Shown: positions 10,257 through 20,104, counted from the first letter of the stretch. The stretch is 64,000 nt of DNA from Blastocladiella emersonii ATCC 22665 (GCA_025594325.1 JANHCV010000012.1:806001-870000), one strand, 5' to 3'. Program-made: numbers and translations. Notes: generated by a model not told the origin, from the sequence alone.

Positions 10257-11970
10257 ATGGATCCCTCACTTTATGCATTTGCATCTTTGCCCAATGAACA
10301 GCCGATTGCGCCCGCGCAGCTGTCAAAGTCGAGTTCACGGTCGCGGTCGCCCTCCCCGGCTCTCTCACTTCCTTGCTGCGACTCTCCGCCCGCCGGGTTG
10401 TCAGTTGATTCCATTTTTATGAATGAGCACCCAATCGCTTGGGACTCGTCTGCGCCTCAGTTCACCCTCTTCCAGTCCTGCAGACCCAATTCCCACGCGA
10501 GCGCCGCGGCCATGGTCGCGGCCCCTTGTGAGCGAAGTGCGGGCACCTTTGTACCTGCAGCTCTAGTAACTGAACTCGAAGAACCATGCAATGCTGAGCC
10601 CCAAACGTTGGATGCGAATTACGGTTCATCAAACCTGGCGTCCGAGCTGCACGACATTGCTGCACCTCGCTCGCCGAGTACCGACGCAACTGTTTCCGAC
10701 GGCAATCCAGCATCGTCCGCGAGTCCATTTTCGACTTGCGTGACCAATGAACTCGAAGAGTACGTTGGCGCCAACTCGGGATGCCCACGCACGTTGGGCG
10801 TAATCGCATCCACCCGCTCGCCCGCGCCAATCTTGCAGCCAGTATCGCTCGCGTCGACGGCTACTTTACCTGAGGCGAATTCGGCAACCTTGACGCGTCT
10901 GCCGCCCGAAATCTGGCACAGGGGTCTGCTTGAACTAGCAACAACCGATCCCTCAGATGGGACGGTGCACCACCGGCCGCCGAAAATCAATTACCGAGCT
11001 TATCCATCTCGCATTGGACGCAACACCCAGTCACGCCAAGACTTTGCCGAACATTTTTGAATGGATTCGGGCCTACCACCCGTTCTATCGGTTCGCTGAC
11101 ATCAAACGGTGGCAGGTAAGTGAAGCATTCGCCCGCGCGCAGGTGCTAAGAGTTGAGACTAATCCACGCGCACAAATGTAGGCGGCGCTTCGCGCGACTT
11201 TGGTCAACAACCCGGAATTTGAAGAGTTTCGCGCTTCGCCAACTGGCCCAAAGAAATGGCGGGCAATTACCGCGCAAGCGACGCATGCACCGCTGCTTGA
11301 CCAGAGTTGCCAAGTCGACGATCTCCCTACGCCCGAGACGCCTGAATCCGTGGTCCGGGCTTCACGCAACATGGTCACCAAGCGTAGCAGGAGCGCAATA
11401 CTCGAACCTCTTGGCGTTCCGCTCACTACGCCAGACATCGCGGCTGGTATTTTGGATTGCTCTGCATCTCAACCTGCCGCTTCCCGCCGTGGCGTAATTA
11501 AAAACCCGCGCCGACTGAACAAGCATGAGCGTTCGACCACTGACCCCGCGACTGGCGAGGTCCACCAGCGCCCAAACCTATCGTACTTGCAAATCGTATG
11601 CATGGTCTTCGCAGCATCGGCTAATCGCCGGCTGACCGGGCAAGAAGTTTATGACTGGGTCCAAACGCGATACCCGTTCTTCCGCTTTGGCAACGTCGCA
11701 GGGAAACGCGTACGATTTGGTCATGGTGTCACACCGCAGAACGTTTTCTGATGCGCCGCGCGCTTGTAGGCTGCAATTCTTCAAACCCTGAGCAAGCACG
11801 ACATGTTCACTCGCGCGTCAGGTAGTCCAGGGCCGCAGCGTTCAGGGCCAGTTATCTGGACCATCACCGAGGAAAACCTTGCAGAGCTTCTCCCTTCGAG
11901 CTTTTTTGAGCTTTCAGCCGAAGAACTTGCGGAAGCAAATGCTCTGAAGAGGCAGCGAACGGTGGGCTAA
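10257..11970 (+). pseudogene. Forkhead-like gene F5, two domains, one frameshift
   Basis: Two-domain member. The N-terminus has MDPSLYAF (as F3 and F4) and SPSPALSLPCCDSPPAGL. Exon 1 (10257-11115) is open up to TDPSDGTVHHRPP near 10980, then gains one base: the original frame stops at 11060 while the conserved helices (SITELIHLALDATP, FEWIRAYHPFYRF, KRWQ) lie one base over. Exon 2 is 11182-11709 (AALRATLVNNPEF, linker with KRSRSAI, TDPATGEVHQRP, TRYPFFRF); exon 3 is 11770-11970 (IWTITEENLAELL and the tail KRQRTVG). Introns have GTAAGT/GTACGA donors and TGTAG acceptors. The rest of the gene is well preserved, so the shift is recent or a read error. Confidence 0.7.
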
Positions 11971-12095
11971 ACGAATCAGGCTGCTCGCGATTGAGGACTG
12001 TGCGTGTCCTCAGAGCGGAATATATCGCTGTTAATGAACGACGTAATACTTTGTAATAGGAGGTCTCGTCGAGGCTCCACTCGAGGACGCGTCGA

Positions 12096-12107
12096 GATAT
12101 CATGTGA
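12096..12107 (+). promoter_or_regulatory. Shared array promoter motif, gene F6
   Basis: GATATCATGTGA preceded by GGACGCGTCGA and followed by CGCGTCGCGGCTGCGAGACG, 96 bp before the ATG chosen for F6. Confidence 0.65.
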
Positions 12108-12202
12108 CCCACGCGTCGCGGCTGCGAGACGCGTCTCACGTTTTGCTCGCGTCGCGGTTTTCGGCGGTTTTACGCGCTTCGATCAATCGATATGAGACGC
12201 TC

Positions 12203-13373
12203 ATGAGACCTAGACTTGTTGCAACCATGCCATACTCGCAATTCGGCTTGGGTTCTGCAGCACAGGATGTTGGAGGCCAGTCTCGATCGCGGTCGACGAC
12301 GCTTCCCGACTGTGACTCGCCGCCTGCTGGGCTCTGGCCACGCAATGCCGTGTCTCGTCCCACTTGCGACCAAGTTTATGATTGCAGCGCTGATTTTTCA
12401 ACCTATAACGGGTTGCGCGACCACCCCGCTGGGCTCTTCTTGACTCCGCCGTTCCCCCAATCTCATTCGCTTCCACCAGCGCCGCGAGTCACGTCGAACT
12501 CTCCATCCTTTGCCGCCATGGAATTCCCGGGTCCGCATGCCGCTCCCGGACCCGTTTCGATGCAAGTCGCGATTCCAGCTGCCACGACCTACCATCACGC
12601 ACTTCCACATTCATCGCCAGCTTCAGTGAGTCTCGTTGATTCAGTTGCTCCGCTTCATCGCGAAATTAGACGGCCGGACACGGCCGCACCCGCTCCGACC
12701 TGCGCTCGCGTTGCGTTTCATGCTGCAAATCCAAACGTGTCTCATTTTGTGTCCGCAATTTCGCCCGCGCCGGTTCTCTATCACGATGACGAACCAAGTT
12801 CCGAGGGAACGGTGACCGACGACGGCGATGAACAGAGTTCTGATGGAACAGTGACGGACTGTGACCACGGCTGTGACTGCGACACGGACGACACGATTTC
12901 CTGTCACAGCGATGGACTGGAGATGGAAGCCGACCTCACGTCCACAACGGCGCCCATATCCCACGCGAGCCCTCCACGCCCATCGTTGACAAACGTGGCT
13001 CTCATCTCCTTGGCTCTCTCCTCTCGCGCCAATCGAGCCATGCTATTTCTCGAGGTTTTCGACTGGCTCCAGCTACACTACCCGTACTTTCGAACTGGCA
13101 ACATCCAGGCGAAGCGTGTACGTGAAGGCACGGTCGTGTGGAACCTGACTCGACTGACATTCTTGACTGCGCTAGAATTCTCTCCGGGCGACCTTGCGCA
13201 GCAGCGGCAGATTTTCGCACACTCCACCCGACTACCTCTTGTCCAACCAGTTGACTGAAGCTCAGCGCAACAAGCTAACACCGTGGACTATCAGCGAGCA
13301 GGATCTGACGATTGTGCTTGGGCGAGCGTTTGCAGCAAAGCGCCGTGTCAATCACAAGAACAGCATCAGCTAA
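12203..13373 (+). CDS. Forkhead-like protein F6, one domain
   Basis: 370 aa if started at 12203; a second in-frame ATG lies at 12227, and 12203 fits the promoter spacing better. Exons are 12203-13117 and 13176-13373, with a GTACGT/GCTAG intron at the conserved domain position. Exon 1 holds the shared motif in the form LPDCDSPPAGLW, a long Ser/Pro/Ala linker, and an acidic repeat near residues 195-235 (SSEGTVTDDGDEQ and SSDGTVTDCDH, an internal duplication). The domain begins PPRPSLTNVALISLALS, then LEVFDWLQLHYPYFR. Exon 2 gives NSLRATLRSSGRF, PWTISEQDLTIVL and a basic tail. The acidic stretch could act as an activation region; this is inference only. Confidence 0.72.
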
Positions 13374-13504
13374 CCAGTACTGACGTGACGAATTCGCTGG
13401 ACGCGACTTGCTCGCCGTGTCACAGTCCCAATACGCCAATGTACATTCCCGCTCAACTTGAAAGGCGCTAGCGGTATACAAAACTGTCTCTGGAATGCGC
13501 GTCT

Positions 13505-13735
13505 GTCGGCGGTCCCCAGTTGCGGTGCGGCGTTGCAGCAGTAACTGACATGGTCGCGCCGCTTGTAGGCTTTGCTCACGACTGATCTGCGCACGCATTA
13601 TCCGTTCCCGTCTTCTACGAGAGCGCGGCCCGGTTCAACGAAGAGCGGGTCCGTGGTATCAATTAATGTCTGAACCATCTCGGAGGACCTTGCGGCGCTG
13701 CTTACCTTGGCCTCTGACCTTCACACTGCTGCTGT
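13505..13735 (+). pseudogene. Relic of a two-domain forkhead-like gene (last intron and exon)
   Basis: From about 13511 the DNA matches the last intron of F3 and F4 (GCGGTGCGG, GCAGCAGTAA, TGACATGG, CTTGTAG). The following exon (13569 on) reads ALLTTDLRTHYPFPSS, then a segment like F3's exon 3 with TISEDLAALL, but the wing tryptophan codon is TGA (13671-13673) and one acidic residue is deleted. No upstream domain remains next to it. Confidence 0.65.
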
Positions 13736-13841
13736 GCGTCAGTGGTTCAATAGTCGCAGGGTCCGAAGCGGCATATATGCTACTCGAGATTTTGAGTATA
13801 ATTTGTCCGAGCGTCGCGGGCGCAGGACTTAGAGGGGCAAA

Positions 13842-13962
13842 ACGCGAGACGCGAGACGCGAGACGCGAGACGCGAGACGCGAGACGCGAGACGCGAGACG
13901 CGAGACGCGAGACGCGAGACGCGAGACGCGAGACGCGAGACGCGAGACGCGAGACGCGAGAC
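13842..13962 (+). repeat. Heptanucleotide minisatellite (GAGACGC)n
   Basis: About 17 near-perfect copies of GAGACGC in 121 bases, then degenerate copies to 13986 (GAGACATGAGATGTGAGACG). The unit equals the GAGACGC part of the promoter block, and the array abuts the F7 promoter motif. Because 7 is not a multiple of 3 it reads as repeated RRETRD-type peptide in several frames, none credible as protein. Confidence 0.9.
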
Positions 13963-13976
13963 ATGAGATGTGAGAC

Positions 13977-14473
13977 GTGAGACGCGTCCTGGAATCATGT
14001 GACGAGCTCATTTACAGCGAGCGTGCGAGACCAAGGGAGACGTGGCTCGACCTCGCCTGCCTTGCTTTCGCGTCAGCGACCGACCGCCGCAAGACCATGC
14101 GCGCCATCCTCGCTTGGATCCAACAAGCGTACCCATTTTTCAGATTCAGGGATCCAACAAAGACTAAGGTACGCATCATTGTTATGTGCTAACCTCCGTG
14201 GCCATTGTGCAAGCTAACCCGCTGCCACAGAAATGCATTTCCAACGCGCTGTGTTTCGAGCCCGCGTTTACCTTGACCTCTGATCGGGCTGGGCTCGACG
14301 AAGGGTCCGCGCCGATATGGATCATTTCCGAGGAACAGCTTACTGCGCTGCTTGCTCGGTTTGGACGCTATCCCGCCATCTTCCACAGCCATCTCACCTA
14401 CCAAATTCGGGGCAGGCTTTTTCGCACGCCACTGAATGAGGATAGCGAATACTACATCCAGATTAGAAATTGA
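13977..14473 (+). pseudogene. Forkhead-like gene F7, N-terminal region deleted
   Basis: A single domain without the usual Ser/Pro-rich N-terminus. Exon 1 ends at 14168 and reads RPRETWLDLACLAFASATD, AILAWIQQAYPFFRF; the intron 14169-14230 has GTACGC and CCACAG ends; exon 2 is 14231-14473 with KCISNALCFEPAF, WIISEEQLTALL and an unusual tail without the basic cluster. The frame is open back to an ATG at 13977, but that ATG precedes the promoter motif, so the promoter seems fused straight to the domain by a deletion. Probably a truncated copy; translation from another start cannot be excluded. Confidence 0.55.
13992..14002 (+). promoter_or_regulatory. Shared array promoter motif, gene F7
   Basis: GAATCATGTGA preceded by GTGAGACGCGTCCTG. 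It lies only ~35 bases before the coding part of the F7 domain, unlike the 96-137 bp spacing to the ATG elsewhere. Confidence 0.55.
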
Positions 14474-14508
14474 TGTCTTGATTGGAGATCAATTTTGAGA
14501 CGCGTCGG

Positions 14509-14520
14509 GATATCATGTGC
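14509..14520 (+). promoter_or_regulatory. Orphan array promoter motif
   Basis: GATATCATGTGC preceded by GAGACGCGTCGG and followed by GGAGACGCGACTTGC, the usual block, but no forkhead-like gene follows. The minus-strand GTPase gene ends 160 bases downstream. It marks where the array was interrupted. Confidence 0.6.
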
Positions 14521-14681
14521 CCACGTGCTGTGGCCTGGAGACGCGACTTGCTCTCGTCGCGGTTCTCGCCGCACTTTTGAGAATTGTAGGTTAGTCCTAC
14601 CAGCTCAGCGGTGTTCGTGACCGTGACCTGTGGAATTTATTAGCTGTCCAGAAACATTCACCTCAACGACTTGGCGGCCGA

Positions 14682-15743
14682 TTAAACAAGTTTCTCGAGC
14701 ATGGCCAGGTGGATTGCGGCGCCCTTCATCTGCTGTTCGACGCTCGACAAATTCTTCTTGAGGTACTTGATTGATTCATCGATATCTTTCACCTTCGAAT
14801 CGGGTCCGGCAAATTTGCTGCCAGGAATGACCAGGATCGTGCATAATTGGCCCACCGCGAGAGCCCATGACCACAGGGGGTACCACTTTCGCTCCGTCTC
14901 GAGCGAGGAAATCATTTTCATGGCAACCTTTTGATCCCTCTGAAGCGAGACCAACTCGCCACGGGTAGTAGTAAGAAGCTCGTCGTACGTCTGGCGCACA
15001 ACCAGCGGGCGCAGATCGCACATGGCGGCGCGTACGCGCTCAACCGTGTCGTAGCGCAGATCGTCGAGCGGATCCAAGTCGACACACGCGACGTTGCGCC
15101 CGACCTCGAAGAAGTTGACGCCATGGCGCTCGAGCTCGGCCAAATATTCACGGGGATCGTACTCAAATGCCTGCCGAGCTGGCTCCCGCAGACGCTGGTT
15201 GCCCTTGCGACCAGCTTTAGTCAGCAGCAGGAAGCAGTTGCGCCCGTTGATGTCGGAAGCAATCTTAAGGAGCTGCAGCTGATTGATGAGCGCGACCGGA
15301 CCGCGAAGCGCGCTGGCGACGACCAGAAGTACAGCGGGTTTGTCCTTGATGTCGCGCAGGTTCTGCTCGGTCACGTCCTTAATCGACTTGCCGAGTCCAC
15401 CAAAGCCGTCGCCGTCCTGGATGTACATGGTCACGTTGGGCGGAAGCAGGTCGGGATTGACCCGAGCCGTCTTGCCGCCAGAATCGACACTCTGGACGCC
15501 GTCGCCCGCCTTGAAAATCTCGATAAACCTGCCCTTCTTGCTGTAGCGCTCGACGAAGTCGGTACAGAACGTGGATTTGCCTAGCTCAACGTAACGTGAG
15601 ACGAAGAGGCAAGTTTCTCTCTGTCAGTCTCGAGCCGTACCAACGCCAACCTCGCCAATGGCTTTGACGCGAACAGCGACTTGATCACCCCTCCCTGCAA
15701 TGTCGGCCCAGATTTCGGGTGTCGGGCCCTTCTTCATGGTCAT
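14682..15743 (-). CDS. P-loop GTPase-like protein, copy 1
   Basis: 333 aa in two exons, 15743-15641 and 15580-14682; the intron (GTACGG to CTAG) sits inside the P-loop. The joined sequence gives GEVGVGKSTF, a Walker A motif GxxxxGKS/T. A switch-II-like DGDGFGG replaces the DxxG/DTPG of AIG1, septin and dynamin-like GTPases, and LLLTKAG may be a weak NKxD equivalent. The C-terminal third has a hydrophobic stretch (WSWALAVGQLCTILVI) followed by a coiled coil, so a membrane-associated GTPase is plausible. About two-thirds identical to copy 2 at 18672-19797 by eye. The start MTMKKGPTPEIW matches MKVSVGPTPEIW of copy 2. The exact GTPase family is not recognised. Confidence 0.75.
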
Positions 15744-16224
15744 GTTGTGCGAATCGGGTGACCGAGCAGTACACGCGAGTGATACATGGAATGTCGTGGT
15801 GAGCGATGCGCGGGACGGCTCCCTGTTGCGAATTTGACGGCAGGGGCAACAGCTGCGTGGACACGCCATGGACACACGGTACAACGGGGTCACATGTCAT
15901 GAGCGCCATTCCTGTGTGCTTAAAGCTCAGATCCGTGCGTAGTTACACAGGCTTCAAATCGTCTTGATTGCCCGCATTATTGGCCGGTAACTTAAGTCTC
16001 ACATCACCTCGTAGGGTTGAACCACGGCGCCAGATGAGTTATCATCCTCGACGCCAGGCACGTGAACGGCTGAACTACGCGTCGCGCCACACTGATCCAG
16101 CTGTCTCGCGCTCAGAACTTTTGATGCGCGTTACGCTAGCCCTCTGTCCACGACACTTTTCAGTTCAGGAGGCCTAGGAAGCAGGCGGTAGTGAGAGAAA
16201 GGTGAAACACGACATTGTATCTTA
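15744..16224. other. Intergenic between GTPase copy 1 and the transposon
   Basis: About 480 bases with no credible gene. It should contain the promoter of GTPase copy 1 (minus strand). It ends with the TTA target duplication of the transposon at 16222-16224. Confidence 0.5.
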
Positions 16225-16256
16225 GGGCCCGTTTGGTTCAGATCAGGTGGATCAGC
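16225..16256 (+). repeat. Harbinger left terminal inverted repeat
   Basis: GGGCCCGTTTGGTTC, then AGATCAGGTGGATCAGC. It pairs with 18632-18668. The GGGCC-GTTTGG start is characteristic of PIF/Harbinger/Tourist ends. Confidence 0.92.
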
Positions 16257-16438
16257 TGAAACAGTTGCCACGTTTCACCTCACCCCCGTTCATCTCAGCG
16301 GCCGTGCGAACCAAACGCCCCGCTGGATGAACGCCCCCCCCCCCCGCAATAAAATCTTTCCCACCTCTTTGCAGCCGCGCTTATTGCAACGAATCAACAC
16401 CTAACCTCACGCATCGTGTTCTCGAGCCCTCAAACAAC

Positions 16439-17756
16439 ATGGACAAGGGATACAACCGCAAGCTGCGCGGCCTAATGCTCACAGCCGCCCTCGCTCTCCT
16501 GCGACGTCTCGCTGCGCGCAACGAGCGCCGCCCGTGGGAGCCTATCCGCACGTCCACGCTTTCTGGCGAGTCGTGGGTTCAAGAGCTGCTGACGTGCAAC
16601 AGCGAAACGCGTTTTTCGGAAATCGCCCGTATGCCCCGCGAGACCTTCAAGGCCATCTGCCGCCTGTTCCGCGACCGTGGCCTTCTCGCCGACGGCCGCG
16701 AGCTGTCCGTCGAGGCGCGCTTCATGGTTTTTCTTGTCATGGCCGGCGAGGGCAGCACCAACCGCAACCTCAGGGAGCGGTTCCAAATCTCTGGCGAGAC
16801 CGCGTCCAGGGTTCTGAAGCAAGTGCTCGACGCTCTGTACCGCCTGATGCCCGAGTTCATTGTCCAGCCGTCCGATTCTACGCCCGTGCATGAGCGCATC
16901 GCCCACGACCCGAAATACGCTCCGTTCCAGAACGCGGTCGGCGCGCTTGACGGAACGCACATCCCGTTTGTTGTGCCCACTAAGCTTCACGACTCGTTCC
17001 GAAACCGCAAGGGGACCATATACTCAAATGTCCTCGCTGCCTGCGACTTTGACTTGAACTTCACCTACGTTCTCGCAGGGTGGGAGGGCAAGGCGCATGA
17101 CTCGCGCGTGCTCTCGGACGCCTTCGCCCGTGGGTTCAAGATCCCCGCCGGCCGCTTCTACCTCGCCGACGGCGGCTACGCAAACCGCACGTCCATCATC
17201 GTGCCCTTCCGCAGTACCCGCTATCATCTTCGCGAGTTTGCCCGCGGCAAGGATGGGTACGTTCTCACTGCCATGACCATCACGTTGGCGCCATCTCATC
17301 TGCTTCACCAACGTACGTAGAGTTAAGAACCGCGAAGAGCTTTTCAATCTGCGTCACGCGTCGCTCCGCAACTCCATTGAGCATATCTTTGGCGTGCTCA
17401 AGAAGCGGTTCCGCGTCCTCTCGATTGGCGCGGCCTACCCAATCAAGACTCAAGTCAAGCTTGTGTACGCGCTCTGCACGCTGCACAACATGATCAACAA
17501 GTGGAACCAAGGCGGCGACGCCTTCTTTTGCGACGCCGAGACGGAGCTCCGGCGCGCGCGGGACGCGGCGCGTGAGGCGCGTGTGCGTGGGCGCGAGCCC
17601 CTGAACGACGAGAACGAGGAGGACGACGAGGCCGCTGTCCTCGAGGCCTCGCTGGACGGAGCTCGTCAGCGCGGTATCTCGCTTCGGAACCGCGTCGCAA
17701 ATGTTCTTTGGACCGAGTACAGGCGCGTCATGGCCGCTCGTGGGACCCGTCTTTGA
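16439..17756 (+). CDS. Harbinger transposase (DDE nuclease)
   Basis: 417 aa, exons 16439-17256 and 17321-17756 (GTACGT to GTACGTAG intron). It cuts and joins the element ends. The N-terminal part has a helix-turn-helix-like region (EARFMVFLVMAGEGSTNR, ISGETASRVLKQV). The DDE_4 superfamily catalytic residues are all present: first Asp in GALDGTHI, second Asp in LADGGYAN, and Glu in LRNSIEHIFGVLKKRF, reached only after splicing (NREELFNLRHASLRN). The length is normal for the family and no stop or frameshift is seen. The C-terminal tail is acidic then basic. The ATG is the first in frame, about 215 bases inside the left end. Confidence 0.93.
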
Positions 17757-18069
17757 AGGCGCGAAATAATTGTTGTACCCGCATGCATGCTGTAATATAC
17801 TGATTTGTCAAGTACTATAATGTTATATAAGCGATTCTAGATGATTTGACGCGTCGCTGAGGTCAGAATGCATCGGTGGAGACGCGTCGATCAATCACGT
17901 GACGTGCGAGACACTTTGCGAACCACGCGTTTCTCAACGAGTCGCGTCATTTTCGAGCCAAGGGTAACGATTGAAGATACGATGGACACAAAGCCAGATG
18001 TATTGGACACAAATGGGCGAGAACAAGGCCAGGAAGCAACGCGAGGGGAGGGGGACATGTGCGAGTGAG
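17757..18069. other. Non-coding centre of the transposon
   Basis: AT-rich stretch between the convergent transposon genes; it should hold both 3' ends. It also contains GACGCGTCG and GAGACGCGTCGATCAATCACGTGACG near 17845-17905, the same kind of block that marks array promoters, although no gene start follows here. Confidence 0.55.
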
Positions 18070-18534
18070 CTACTGAATGAAAATCTCGAGGATGCGCTTG
18101 CGCTTCGATTCGGACACGGCCATGACGCGAAGCGCTTGATCCTCGGTCAGGCGGGTGGCGACGTCGATCTGGTACTCTTCATTGTCGTTGTACGCGTCCT
18201 GGACCCATTCAAGTGCGGCGGTCAGGACGGGCTTGGAGTCGGCGGTCGCGACGCTCTGGAACACCTCCTTGATGCCCATGAGGAATTCCGAGTCCGAGAG
18301 GCGACGCGAGCTGCTGTCCGAAGTGCGGCTGCGCTTGCTGGCGGGGGCCGCGTCGTCTTGACCATCGACACCTTCCACGTCACCAGACTCCTTGCCGTCC
18401 TGCTCGAGGTGCGAGTACTCGCCGGTGGTGGTCGAGCTGCCCCACGAAGGAAAACAGCGTTTATATAGGCCGGGAAGCACAGCCTGAAGGTTTCGGGGGC
18501 GAGCAGACGGGCAATTCAGCGACAAGGGTTCCAT
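18070..18534 (-). CDS. Harbinger second ORF (Myb/SANT-type accessory protein, C-terminal part)
   Basis: 154-codon frame opposite the transposase. The N-terminal half is low in homology signal and contains a basic stretch SKRSRTSDSSSRR; the C-terminal half is helical and charged (GIKEVFQSVATADSKPVL, RLTEDQALRVMAVSESKRK), as in the tail of Harbinger ORF1 Myb-like proteins, which bring the transposase to the nucleus and the ends. I do not see the SANT tryptophans, so the DNA-binding domain is missing, in an unseen exon, or too diverged. A TATATAAA on the minus strand lies near 18460, inside the frame, so the true start may be lower than the ATG at 18534. Confidence 0.5.
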   Translation of the reverse strand: MEPLSLNCPSARPRNLQAVLPGLYKRCFPSWGSSTTTGEYSHLEQDGKESGDVEGVDGQDDAAPASKRSRTSDSSSRRLSDSEFLMGIKEVFQSVATADSKPVLTAALEWVQDAYNDNEEYQIDVATRLTEDQALRVMAVSESKRKRILEIFIQ

Positions 18535-18631
18535 TCAGCTCATCCGGGGATCGACCCAAACGCCGCGATGAACGCGACGGGGTGAAAATGCCACGTTTCA
18601 GCTGGGTGAACACCGGACCGTGTAAAATCGA

Positions 18632-18668
18632 TTGATCCACCTGATTCACCCCGGAACCAAACGGGCCC
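18632..18668 (-). repeat. Harbinger right terminal inverted repeat
   Basis: Reverse complement begins GGGCCCGTTTGGTTC, followed by CGGGGTGAA and TCAGGTGGATCA. It differs from the left end by a short insertion after base 15. Confidence 0.92.
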
Positions 18669-18671
18669 TTA

Positions 18672-19797
18672 TTACAGGTCCTCCTTCTTCACAGCCTCGT
18701 GAATGAGACTCTTGTACTTGGCAAGTCGGCCAGCTGCCTCCTTGGCCTGGCTCTCGAAATTGGACAGCGATTTCTTGAGCTTTTTAATTTCCTGCTCAAT
18801 TTCCTTGATTCGGTGGGTGCTAAAGCTAACAGCGACTGCCACCCAGATTCCAGCAGTCCTGGCAGCAGGGGGGAGAGTGATAATCGCTCCCGCCCCAGCG
18901 ACGCTATAAAGCGGGATGCGTCGCTGGTGCCACTTCTTATCGTTTTCAAGCGACTTGATCATGTCCAGCTTCACCAAGCGGTCGCCCTCGAGGTAGGCGA
19001 GGTCGCCCTCGGCGGTGAAGAGCAGCTCCTTGAACGTCTGACGCACAATCAGCGGGCGTAAGTCGCACACAGCGGCGCGGACGCGCTCGATCGTGTCGTA
19101 GCGCAAGTCGTCGAGCGGGTCCAGATCGACGCACGCAACGTTGCGCCCGATCTCGAAGAAGTTGACGCCGTGCGCGTCGAGCCGAGCCAAAAATTGCTGC
19201 GGGTCGTACTCGGCTGCCTGCCGAGCTGGCTCCCGCAGACGCCGATTGCCGTTGCGACCGGCGTGGGTCAGCAGGAGGAAGCAGTTGCGCTCGTTGATGT
19301 CCGAGACGATCTGGAGAATCTGCAGCTGGCTGATGAGAGCAGTCGGACAGCGAGTAGCACTGGCAACAATGACGAGAACCGCAGGGTTCTGCTTGATGTC
19401 GCGCAGGTTTTCCTCGGTCACGTCCTCGACCTTCTTGCCGAGCCCGCCGAAGCCGTCGCCGTCCTGGATGTACATGGTCACGTTCGGCGGTAGCACGCTC
19501 GGGTTAACCTGAGCGGTCTTGCCGCCCGAGTTGACGCTCTGGACGCCGCCACTCGTTTTGAAGACCTCAACGAGTTTGCCGAACTTGTCGTAAATTTCGG
19601 CAAAGTCGTTGCAGAACGTTGACTTGCCTATACATCCGGGTCTCCCAGGTGAGATCAACGTATGCGCTGCGCGAAAAGGCTTGGGGGCTCGTACCGTTGC
19701 CAACTTGGCCGATCGTCTTGACACGCACGAGGATGGGCTCATCCTGCTCGGCGAGCTTGGCCCAGATTTCGGGTGTAGGGCCCACGGAGACTTTCAT
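18672..19797 (-). CDS. P-loop GTPase-like protein, copy 2
   Basis: 352 aa, exons 19797-19695 and 19627-18672, with the intron in the P-loop exactly as in copy 1. Spliced Walker A: GQVGNGKSTF. It shares YIQDGDGFGG, NCFLLLTHAGR and the strongly conserved NVACVDLDPLDDLRYDT block with copy 1. A hydrophobic segment (AGAGAIITLPPAARTAGIW) precedes a coiled coil rich in Lys/Glu. The TAA stop at 18674-18672 is immediately followed by the transposon's TTA duplication, so the native 3' UTR has been displaced by the element. Function unknown beyond nucleotide binding and probable membrane association. Confidence 0.77.
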
Positions 19798-20092
19798 GAC
19801 GATGCGTGGGCAGGCTGGTCAGCCGGTTAACGATACATCGGCGGAGCGCACGAGGGCTGCCGCTGCCTTGGCCGTACTTTTATCGCGACAGTTTCGTGGA
19901 CACACCCTGGACGGGTTCCGCCACGCGCCTGGAACCACGTGAGTGGTGCAACGCGTATCCGATCCGCACCACTGCTGCCGCGAAAACGCATGCCATCGCT
20001 ATAAACTTGCTGAAGCTTTCTTTGAGGACGCCAACGAGACAAACGGACCCAGCCTCGCGCGCGGAGACATGTCTCGCAGAGCGACGCGTAGC

Positions 20093-20104
20093 GATATCGC
20101 GTGA
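20093..20104 (+). promoter_or_regulatory. Shared array promoter motif, gene F8
   Basis: GATATCGCGTGA preceded by GACGCGTAGC, 136 bp before the ATG chosen for F8. F10 has the same CGCGTGA variant. Confidence 0.62.

Larger units (their letters stand above)
16225..18668 (+). mobile_element. Complete PIF/Harbinger DNA transposon
   Basis: 2444-base element. The left end GGGCCCGTTTGGTTC (16225) and the right end GAACCAAACGGGCCC (ending 18668) are exact inverted copies, and CAGGTGGATCA near each end extends the inverted repeat. It is flanked by TTA on both sides (16222-16224 and 18669-18671), the 3-bp TWA target duplication typical of this superfamily. It carries a transposase gene (plus) and a second ORF (minus), convergent, as in other Harbinger elements. 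It lies directly behind the stop codon of GTPase copy 2. Exact terminal repeats and an intact DDE frame point to recent activity. Confidence 0.95.

Noticed and set aside
13559-13735. A further functional forkhead-like gene between F6 and F7
   Set aside because: Only the last intron and exon remain, with the key Trp codon turned into a stop.
13842-13962. CRISPR-like regular repeat
   Set aside because: The heptamer copies are contiguous with no spacers; it is a minisatellite in a eukaryotic genome.
13659-14011. Open frames of repeated Arg-Glu-Thr-Arg-Asp or Ser-Arg-Leu-Ala type across the minisatellite
   Set aside because: They exist in several frames on both strands only because the 7-base unit lacks stops. 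No conserved sequence flanks them.
16327-16342. Poly-C run in the transposon as a functional signal
   Set aside because: A simple homopolymer in the 5' non-coding part of the element; nothing supports a role.
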